From: Burkholderiales bacterium
GTDB lineage: Bacteria > Pseudomonadota > Gammaproteobacteria > Burkholderiales > Burkholderiaceae_C
Direction of reading: 5' to 3'
DNA: 39,657 nucleotides
Assembly: GCA_947508055.1 (NCBI GenBank)
Contig: CANNRR010000016.1
Span: forward strand, 1 to 39,657
This document shows positions 9,991 through 17,431 of this stretch, piece by piece. Position numbers and translations under genes: made by a program. The notes under the pieces were generated by a model. It saw nothing but the letters and a program-made list of their open reading frames with translations, had not been told where the DNA came from and searched no databases. Within the stretch, counting starts at the first letter, position 1, and the number at the start of each line of letters is the position of its first letter.

Positions 9991-10016
9991 GCAAGCCTCT
10001 GCGAACTCGAAACCAT
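9987..10016 (-). promoter_or_regulatory. Putative 9-codon leader ORF (MVSSSQRLA) overlapping the start of the coiled-coil gene
   Basis: AAGGAG-like RBS before ATG at 10016; its TGA overlaps the next ATG as ATGA. Confidence 0.35.
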
Positions 10017-10071
10017 GTCATCTCCTTGAGGCGTTGAAGAAATCTGCTCACCAGCTTCCATGTTATCTGCT

Positions 10072-10085
10072 CTTTTCCGGAAAAG
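10072..10085. promoter_or_regulatory. 14-bp perfect palindrome CTTTTCCGGAAAAG upstream of the four-gene operon
   Basis: Perfect dyad about 80 bp upstream of the first gene's start. Confidence 0.4.
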
Positions 10086-10256
10086 CAGAGCCACGCTGCT
10101 TCTTGGTACGCACTACCTGACGTTGTGCGGCAAAAGAGAGCCTAGCAACTTCGACAATGGGTGCATGATGATCCTTTTGATTTACCAATTGCTCAAATCG
10201 GCCCCTCTCTGATCCGCGGCGATCGGACGCCTTTACCAACACCGGTCCAAAACTCT

Positions 10257-10793
10257 ATGCCGTTCACCCCGCTCCATATGGGCGCAGCCCTCATCGTCAA
10301 ACCGGCTGCAAAACGCCACCTGAGTCTGTTGACGTTCGCAGTCGCCCAAATCGCCATGGACATTGAACCGGGCATCGGCATGCTTGTGGGCGCTCAAGTG
10401 CTTCATGGCCCCAGTCACACTGTTTGGGGCGCTCTTCTCATAGCCTGTCTGGTAGTTTGGATAGCACCGTGGATATGTGATCCCATACTGAGACGCTACA
10501 ACCGCGAGGTCCGGCATTACAGACAAGATTGGCTTGTGGAGCCTGAGCCTATCAAAAAGGCTGCAGTGTTGGCAGGCTCGTTTTTCGGAACGCTCAGTCA
10601 CATCGGGCTGGACAGCTTGATGCATCACGACATACATCCCCTGGCACCGTTTTCTAGCGCGAATCCACTTCTGGACCTCGTCTCACATGATGGCGTTTAT
10701 CAATTGTGCGCGTTGTTTTCTGCTGTAGGCTCAGTTTTGTGGCTTGTGACAAAGTGGACTACAAAGCAAAAGCGTGATGTAGGTAGCGTTTGA
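10257..10793 (+). CDS. Membrane protein resembling DUF4184/metal-dependent hydrolase-like family
   Basis: MPFTPLHMGAALIVKPAAKRHLSLLTFAVAQIAMDIEPG..HGPSHTVWGALL..SHIGLDSLMHHDIHPLAPF; conserved His/Asp in membrane segments. Confidence 0.6.
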   Translation: MPFTPLHMGAALIVKPAAKRHLSLLTFAVAQIAMDIEPGIGMLVGAQVLHGPSHTVWGALLIACLVVWIAPWICDPILRRYNREVRHYRQDWLVEPEPIKKAAVLAGSFFGTLSHIGLDSLMHHDIHPLAPFSSANPLLDLVSHDGVYQLCALFSAVGSVLWLVTKWTTKQKRDVGSV

Positions 10794-11198
10794 TTTGCAG
10801 GAGAGAAGTTTGAACGTTCCATCACTAAAGTGGAGCGCCAACGGCAGGCCGCTTAGCTCGTTCGCTGAACGTCCTCCGTCGGGAAACTTGACAGTCTGGA
10901 ATGTGCCTAGTAGGTCCAACGATTTTCTGCAAAACAGACCGTCAAAATTGAAGGTTGGGTATTGGTGGAGCGCGTGAACCGGCATTGAAGCGGGTACTGT
11001 CGGGCGGCAGTTCTAAGGCGGTCCAACTTACTGGCAAGCCGAGTCCATTTGTGAACTTGGCTTCGCACCCCAAGGCGGACGGGCGAGACTCCGTCAAGCG
11101 GCTATTCAAAGACCGACTAAACCGATCATGAAACTAGAGCGATTGCACGGTCGGCAGCCGTTCCCATCAAACAGACGAACAGACGAACAGAGGAATTC

Positions 11199-11415
11199 AT
11201 GACACCGCAAATCCGATATGCAAGAAACGGTGACATCAATATCGCCTACCAGGTAGTGGGCAGTGGTCTGGGCGGCTTGGTATTGGTTGCGGGCTGGGTA
11301 ACGAACATTGAGGTGTTCTGGGAGGAGCAGACCGTGGTGCGGTTCCTAGAGCGCCTCGCGGCGTTCTCACGATTGACTATTTTCGACAAACGTGGCACGG
11401 GGTTATCCGCGAGAA
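11199..11415 (+). pseudogene. Truncated alpha/beta hydrolase N-terminus of the type fused to adenylate cyclases
   Basis: IRYARNGDINIAYQVVGSG..LVLVAGWVTNIEVFWEEQTVVRFLERLAAFSRLTIFDKRGTGLSAR then similarity ends. Confidence 0.65.
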
Positions 11416-11662
11416 CCAATGCGTCTTTCTGTGTGATGCTTAGCCGGAGATCTTCGTCCGTACTGGTGAAAACAAGTCCAACCAAGTGCCCAAACTCTTT
11501 GTCGTTGACATCAAAAACTTCGATGTTGGAGACGACTCCCATCGATGTGACGTCGTCCGCGTAAAACATGTTCTTATGAAATGTCTTACTACCACGATAC
11601 ATGGGGCCCAACATGATGAGCACGGCAAATGCGAAAAGCAGGAGTGTGAAGTGCCAGTCCAT
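11412..11662 (-). pseudogene. N-terminal fragment of a small membrane-anchored protein, cut at the same junction
   Basis: MDWHFTLLLFAFAVLIMLGPMYRGSKTFHKNMFYADDVTSMGVVSNIEVFDVNDKEFGHLVGLVFTSTDEDLRLSITQKDALVLADN; downstream of this the frame is antisense to the hydrolase fragment. Confidence 0.45.
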
Positions 11663-11964
11663 TTTCCGACAGCCTTATCAGTTCACAGGCGCCTGATCAG
11701 CCTTGGCCATACCAACTTGACTTTGTCCAGCAGATCTTCGCAAGATTGAAGCTATGCGCAACGACTCAGTCGGATTCAATCGAATTGACAGATAACTACA
11801 TTGCTGCTTGCTGGCGATGTTTGTTCTTCCACTTTGCCGACACTGGCAGGTAAAGTAAACGTCATGGCGCCAAAGCACTTAGCCCCGTCCATCTCGAACA
11901 ACCCTATCGTCTGACGAACCATGGACACTCCGTCTTGGTCTCAGCAGACGATCAGCCGCGGCAT

Positions 11965-12927
11965 CTACCTTTTGACACAATCTTTGAGAGCCTGCCCCAA
12001 CTTTGGAAATGAAAAGGTGTAGCCTGCACTCAATAATCGCGTTGGCAAAACCCTTTGCCCTTGCAAGAGCAAGCTTGCCTGCTCGCCCAATAGTCCGCGC
12101 AGGATCCAAGATGGTGTGACGATCGGCAGGATCCAGCGGCGTCCCAGCACCTGCGCTGCAATCTTCATGAATTCTTTCTGGCTCATGGGTTCAGGTGCTG
12201 TGAGGTTGAACGCGCCCTGAGCTTGTTCGCCCGGCAGGCGCATCACATGCGCAATGGCACCCAACACGTCGGCCAAGTGCACCCAGCTCACGATCTGCTG
12301 ACCCTGACCCAAAACACCATTCAGCCCGAAACGCGTCGGCAATAGCATTTTTGGCAATGCGCCCTGACCCGAACTGCACGGTCCCAACACGATGCCCAGA
12401 CGCAGGATGGCCAATGTGACGCCAAGTTGCCGTACGGCTTGCGCGCTTGACTCCCATGCCTGACAAATTTCAGACATGAAGATGTCCTGCGCTGGTGCTT
12501 CTTCAGAGAGGGAACGGGGCTCGCCTATGGGCTGCACACCGTAGTATCCTATAGCGGAGCCGGAAATCATCAACCTGGGCTTGCTGTGCGCGCTGGCAAT
12601 CCATTCAACCAACCACTGCGTGAGGTCGCGGCGGCTGGCATGAAGCACCACCTTACGGGACTTCGTCCAACGAGGCCCTACGATTGGTTCACCCGCAAGA
12701 TTCACAACAACATCAAATTGGGTTGCCGGATCCAGATCGGAGAATCTTTGGACGGTGCGTACTTTAGAGCCAAAAAGATGAGTGGCCTTCGCCGGATTGC
12801 GTGTGAACAGGGTTATTGCATGGCCTTCCCTTAGAAGGGCGCAACACAACGCAGTTCCAATAAAACCGGTACCGCCGGTGACTAGTAGGCGTTGGGAAAC
12901 TTCGGCGTAACAAAAGTCGAGTGACAT
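11965..12927 (-). CDS. TIGR01777-family NAD-dependent epimerase/oxidoreductase
   Basis: LLVTGGTGFIGTALCCALLREGHAITLFTRN; VVNLAGEPI..RW; ISGSAIGYYG; C-terminal DUF1731-like SFPKLGQALKD. Confidence 0.9.
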   Translation of the reverse strand: MSLDFCYAEVSQRLLVTGGTGFIGTALCCALLREGHAITLFTRNPAKATHLFGSKVRTVQRFSDLDPATQFDVVVNLAGEPIVGPRWTKSRKVVLHASRRDLTQWLVEWIASAHSKPRLMISGSAIGYYGVQPIGEPRSLSEEAPAQDIFMSEICQAWESSAQAVRQLGVTLAILRLGIVLGPCSSGQGALPKMLLPTRFGLNGVLGQGQQIVSWVHLADVLGAIAHVMRLPGEQAQGAFNLTAPEPMSQKEFMKIAAQVLGRRWILPIVTPSWILRGLLGEQASLLLQGQRVLPTRLLSAGYTFSFPKLGQALKDCVKR

Positions 12928-13258
12928 GGTCTTAGGATAGCTGGAATTGGGAAAGAATGAAATTGTGAGTTCAGGTTCTTTCCACCGAACAATGGCTCTT
13001 CAGCTGCCGCGTGTCTCTGGGTGACTCAACACATACCCGTTGACTGCAAAGACAACTTGGAGAGTTCTGTGGCGACACAAACCTCGTCATTCGCTTTCAG
13101 TCAGCGAAACCAGCGTTTGATTTTCATGTTCGAATTTCTTACCGTTGATCTTTCCGAAATTTGCCACCGGCTGACCAAATACCTGACTTTACGGCATAAC
13201 CTGATCACAATCGAAGCAACATTCAGCCACGCCCTCAGACTGACCATGGAGTAATCCC

Positions 13259-14791
13259 ATGCAACTTGCACATCTTCTGCTTCGTCATGCTCAGACAACG
13301 CCGGACCAGACGGCCATCCTGCATGGTGCGCAACAGTGGGCAACTTATGGCGAGTGGGCCGCACGTTGCGCGAGCATGGCGCAGAGACTTTACGACGCGG
13401 GGTTGGAACCGGGTGACCGGATCGTGCTATTTATGAGGAACCACCCACGGTATCTGGAGTTACTCTGGGGTTGCTGGTGGGCCGGCCTGATCGTGGTACC
13501 AATCAATGCCAAGCTCCATTCCCGCGAAACCGAATGGATCATCGACAACGCAAAGGCTCGCTGGGGATTTGTGACCAACGACGTGGCCGCTAAGCCGCTC
13601 GCTGGATTGGAACGACAAGTAGACATTGAATCCAGCGAATGCGACGCGCTCCTCGCACCTGCTAGCGACGCTCTTTCAGTATCAATTGTGGAACGTGCCC
13701 CCGACGATGTTGCCTGGCTTTTCTATACCAGCGGCACCACCGGACGACCCAAGGGTGTGATGCTGACGCACCGCAACCTGATGACCATGGGGATGACTTA
13801 CTTCATCGACGTTGACTCGATCCAGCCGACCGACACGATTGCCTATGGCGCACCCATGTCGCACGGCGCAGGAATCTACGCCATTCCACACCTGATGGCA
13901 GGTGCCAGGCATGCGGTCCCCGTATCAGGCGGTGTGGACCCTGGCGAGTTGTTCGAACTGGGATGGCGCATCGGTGCACTTTCCACATTCGCTGCGCCAA
14001 CCATCGTCAAGCGGTTGGTCGATTACGCGCAGCAGCAAGGACTTTCGCACGAGGCATCAGCACGCGCATTCAAGACCATCGTTTACGGTGGGGCCCCAAT
14101 GTACATGGCCGATATCGAACGCGCGTTGCGAGTAATGGGGCCGCGCTTTGTTCAGATCTACGGACAAGGTGAAACGCCCATGGTAGGCACCGCGTTGTCT
14201 CGCCAACACATCATGGACGCCAACCATCCACGCCACCACGAACGCTTGGGTTCTGTCGGAGTGGCACAAACGCCGGTTTGTATACGCATTGCCGATGCAC
14301 AAGGCGGCAGCCTTGCACAGGGCGAGATTGGTGAGGTTCTGGTTAAAGGCGACAGCGTCATGACAGGTTACTGGCAGAACCCCCAGGCCACCGCAGCCGC
14401 ATTGCGTGCTGGTTGGCTGTTCACGGGAGACGTGGGCTTCCTGGACTCTGAAGGCTTCCTAACCCTAAAGGACCGCAGCAAGGACTTGATCATCAGCGGA
14501 GGCTCCAATGTCTATCCGCGTGAAGTGGAAGAGATCTTGCTTACTGTACCCGGCGTGTCAGAGGTGGCAGTGGTTGGTGCACCGGACCCAGAATGGGGTG
14601 AAGCTGTCGTAGCGTTTGTAGTTGCTGAACACGGGGCAAATATCTCGGTTGAAGAACTGGATAGGCATTTCGTGGCCCAAATGGCACGCTTCAAACGGCC
14701 CAAGCGTTACCTGATGGTGACTTCACTGCCAAAAAACAACTACGGCAAGGTCCTAAAGACCGAACTGCGCGCCCGACTTGCTGATCAATAA
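13259..14791 (+). CDS. Acyl-CoA synthetase / AMP-dependent ligase
   Basis: LFYTSGTTGRPKGVMLTHRN, IYGQGETPMVGT, GWLFTGDVGFLDSEGFLTLKDRSKDLIISGGSNVYPREVEE, PKNNYGKVLKTELR. Confidence 0.95.
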   Translation: MQLAHLLLRHAQTTPDQTAILHGAQQWATYGEWAARCASMAQRLYDAGLEPGDRIVLFMRNHPRYLELLWGCWWAGLIVVPINAKLHSRETEWIIDNAKARWGFVTNDVAAKPLAGLERQVDIESSECDALLAPASDALSVSIVERAPDDVAWLFYTSGTTGRPKGVMLTHRNLMTMGMTYFIDVDSIQPTDTIAYGAPMSHGAGIYAIPHLMAGARHAVPVSGGVDPGELFELGWRIGALSTFAAPTIVKRLVDYAQQQGLSHEASARAFKTIVYGGAPMYMADIERALRVMGPRFVQIYGQGETPMVGTALSRQHIMDANHPRHHERLGSVGVAQTPVCIRIADAQGGSLAQGEIGEVLVKGDSVMTGYWQNPQATAAALRAGWLFTGDVGFLDSEGFLTLKDRSKDLIISGGSNVYPREVEEILLTVPGVSEVAVVGAPDPEWGEAVVAFVVAEHGANISVEELDRHFVAQMARFKRPKRYLMVTSLPKNNYGKVLKTELRARLADQ

Positions 14792-14862
14792 TTCCCGTTG
14801 AGGGCCTGCTGCATCACTGCGTGCGTGCAAAAAAGTTCGAGAACAGATATCCTGACTACCTC

Positions 14863-15138
14863 ATGCGATCACCGTGCCGCGCTGCACTGCTGCTAGAGAT
14901 TTATGTATCCCGCTGTACAGGATGCGGTCGCTGTGTTGCTGTCTGCCCTTGGCGCCTCCTGAGCCTTGAACCCAAAGGTTGGGTCAAGTCGGCGGTCATT
15001 AATGACCTCGCCTCCTGCACCGGGTGCAAGAAATGCGAAATGGCCTGTCCCTTCAATGCGATCACAACAGTGACTGTAGGCCAAACTACCTGGTCGAATT
15101 GCTTGGCCAGCGCATTGGGAATGAAGCGACTGCGGTAA
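14863..15138 (+). CDS. Short 4Fe-4S dicluster ferredoxin-like protein; C-terminus possibly chimeric
   Basis: CTGCGRCVAVCP and CTGCKKCEMACP motifs; after NAITTV the ORF runs antisense into the UvrD fragment. Confidence 0.6.
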   Translation: MRSPCRAALLLEIYVSRCTGCGRCVAVCPWRLLSLEPKGWVKSAVINDLASCTGCKKCEMACPFNAITTVTVGQTTWSNCLASALGMKRLR

Positions 15139-15349
15139 GCAACAACATACGCTGTGGATCCGCCCGGTGCAGGATGAGATTGGCAACCCGGTAGGCCAGG
15201 ATGTTGGTCTTGCCTGATCGTGCTCCGGCAATGATCAGCAAGGGGCGTGTATCTTCACTGCCGCCTCCAAGACCATGTTCGACGGCCTGGCGTTGCTCTG
15301 CATTGAGCGTTTCGAACGGGTCGGTTTCGACGACTGCAGAGGATGGCAT
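15086..15349 (-). pseudogene. UvrD-type helicase N-terminal fragment, frameshifted and truncated
   Basis: TLNAEQRQAVEHG..PLLIIAGARSGKTNILAYRVANLILHRADPQRMLLLT then frame change to RSRFIPNALAK. Confidence 0.7.
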
Positions 15350-15453
15350 GGTTGAGGAAAATTCGAGTAAGGCGGACGCAATCGATACTGTACATTACTA
15401 AGTGTTTATTGTCCCTCGGTGAATTCATCCATTGGAGCCGTGCATGCCCATCG

Positions 15454-16401
15454 CTATGGGCCAGAAAATGGAATATTCATGTCCTGCGGGTCATCAAAGT
15501 GAGCCTCTACATCGCTGGGAAGCAATTGAATAGTGGCTCGCAAACCCGGGACTGCACCCATTAAAGCCTGTTCGACACTGCTGCGAACTTCGGCGGCGCG
15601 ACCCAAGGTCCAGTTGGATGGCATGTGCATGTGCAAGTCCACAAAACGGCGTTGCCCCGAGCGTCGCGTCATGACATGGTCAAAACGGATGGTTTGCTGA
15701 TCAAAGGAATCAAGTGTTTTCTGGATCTCTCGGAGAACGTCAGGCTCAACTGCCTCGTCCATTAGTCCCTGCGAAGATCGCCACATCAGGCGGCCGCCTT
15801 CCCAGAGAATATTCAATGCAACACCAATGGCAGCCAACGCATCCAACCAGAGCCAGCCAGTCACGACCACCCCGACAAGACCAACCACCACACCCACCGA
15901 TGTCCAGACATCGGTGACCAGATGCCTGGCATCGGCTTCCATTGCAATAGAGCGATGCACCTTGGCTGAGCTGAACATTACCCATGCCAGCAATCCGTTG
16001 AGAGCGGAACTCAGCACCGACAAGGACAAACCCCAGCCCAACTCCTGTAGTGGTTGTGGTTCAAAGAGTCGGTATGCTGCCGCCAAGATGATGCCCACCG
16101 CTACGCCAACGATCAGGATGCCTTCAAAACCGGACGAAAAATACTCCGCCTTGGTGTGCCCGTAAGGATGATCCTCATCTGCAGGACGTTGCGCAATCGT
16201 CACCATCATCAATGCAAAAATGGCGCTTGCCAGGTTCACAAACGACTCCATCGCGTCTGACAACAACCCGACCGAATCGGTGACGTACCAAGCCAGCGTC
16301 TTCAGCGAAATTGTGATGACGGCCACTGTAATCGATGTCCACAGCAACCGCTTTGGGTTCAGGAAGTGAATCGGCAATAGCGAGATCATGGGCAAAGACA
16401 A
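15454..16401 (-). CDS. Cation diffusion facilitator (CDF) family transporter
   Basis: SLKTLAWYVTDSVGLLSDAMESFVNLASAIFAL, DEDHPYGHTKAEYFSSGFEG, MEADARHLVTDVWTSVGVV. Confidence 0.9.
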   Translation of the reverse strand: MSLPMISLLPIHFLNPKRLLWTSITVAVITISLKTLAWYVTDSVGLLSDAMESFVNLASAIFALMMVTIAQRPADEDHPYGHTKAEYFSSGFEGILIVGVAVGIILAAAYRLFEPQPLQELGWGLSLSVLSSALNGLLAWVMFSSAKVHRSIAMEADARHLVTDVWTSVGVVVGLVGVVVTGWLWLDALAAIGVALNILWEGGRLMWRSSQGLMDEAVEPDVLREIQKTLDSFDQQTIRFDHVMTRRSGQRRFVDLHMHMPSNWTLGRAAEVRSSVEQALMGAVPGLRATIQLLPSDVEAHFDDPQDMNIPFSGP

Positions 16402-16486
16402 CTCTTTCCGATGCTGAAAAAACTATTTTTGAACAGCGCAATATTGGCGGGGGTTTGAAGCAGTTGGTGAACTTTACCCCAGAAAA

Positions 16487-16541
16487 TTAACAGGGAACTT
16501 TTGCTGACCTAACAGGGAATTGCAAAGCACATTGCAGGGAA
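16487..16541 (+). repeat. Copy B: three CAGGGAA units with exact 22-bp period
   Basis: CAGGGAA at 16491, 16513 and 16535; (t)taaCAGGGAActtttgctgacctaaCAGGGAAttgcaaagcacattgCAGGGAAcc. Confidence 0.65.
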
Positions 16542-16543
16542 CC

Positions 16544-16882
16544 TCATGCGCCTTTCCTGGCGTTGCTGAAGTCGTACGGATCACCTGTTGGAACTCGGGC
16601 AGGCGCTAGCTCCAGCTTGATACGACGGCCAAGTGCCGCCGCCGCACCGGCCAAAGTAGTCAAAGTCAGACTGGTGTCGTTCTCATCAAGCAAGCGGTTG
16701 AGGGAGGCGCGGCTGGTTCGCATCTTCTTCGCCATCGCGGTCTTGGTCAACTTTTGAGCCGACATCTCCTGCTCGATTTGCCAGGAAATCACCCGCTTTA
16801 CCGCCACCGCGGTTACCTCTTCGAGCACGCCCTCCTCAGCGAGGAAGTCATCGAAATCGCCTCCAATATTTTGCTTTTTCAT
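16544..16882 (-). CDS. XRE/HigA-type antitoxin
   Basis: KLTKTAMAKKMRTSRASLNRLLDENDTSLTLTTLAGAAAALGRRIKLEL helix-turn-helix; ATGA overlap with toxin gene. Confidence 0.8.
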   Translation of the reverse strand: MKKQNIGGDFDDFLAEEGVLEEVTAVAVKRVISWQIEQEMSAQKLTKTAMAKKMRTSRASLNRLLDENDTSLTLTTLAGAAAALGRRIKLELAPARVPTGDPYDFSNARKGA

Positions 16883-17235
16883 TTTTGTCTCTTCAAAAGT
16901 TTGAGCCGCTCCTTGGCCAAGTCCAATTCCGGTTTGGGAGTCTTCTGCTCCTTCTTGATGAATCCGTGGAGGAGCACCATCGTGTCGCCATCGAGTACAA
17001 ACAACACCCGGGCGATGCGTGTACTCAACCGCGTGCGGACTTCCCAAATTCCACTATCCAAATGAGCGACCAACGGCATGCCGAGGGGCCACCCAAACTG
17101 TACAGTCTTGATGTCTTCACCGATGGACTTACGGTCAACGACTGGGAGGTCCTTCAGCCATTCACGAACCGGCTCACCGCCGGCATCCGTCTTGAAAAAC
17201 CGCGCACCTAAGGTCGGGGGTGATTTCTTCTCCAT
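16879..17235 (-). CDS. RelE/HigB-type toxin (phage-derived Gp49-like)
   Basis: GGEPVREWLKDLPVVDRKSIGEDIKTVQFGWPLGMPLVAHLDSGIWEVRTRLSTRIARVLFVLDGDTMVLLHGFIKKEQKTP. Confidence 0.85.
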   Translation of the reverse strand: MEKKSPPTLGARFFKTDAGGEPVREWLKDLPVVDRKSIGEDIKTVQFGWPLGMPLVAHLDSGIWEVRTRLSTRIARVLFVLDGDTMVLLHGFIKKEQKTPKPELDLAKERLKLLKRQK

Positions 17236-17431
17236 GGTCTAGTGTATCAATTTTGGTACGTTTGGCAAATCTGAATGATGAGACGCTCCAGGCCCACCCT
17301 ATTTGGAGCGCCACTTGGCCAGCAATCGCGTCTGCAGGGATTTGCGCTCCGGCGACAGTCTTGCGCGTCGCGTGGCGATGCGCTCGGAAATTTCACGTTG
17401 ACGACTCGGGCCAACCCAAGCATGCCGACAA

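Noticed and set aside
11168-11195. Short tandem repeat cagacgaacagacgaacagagga
   Set aside because: Only about 2.5 imperfect units of 8 bp; too short to interpret.
17247-17430. Possible coding remnant (RHAWVGPSRQREISERIATRRARLSPERKSLQTRLLAKWRSK*) downstream of the TOTE gene
   Set aside because: Looks codon-like but too short to assign to a family by eye; left uncalled.
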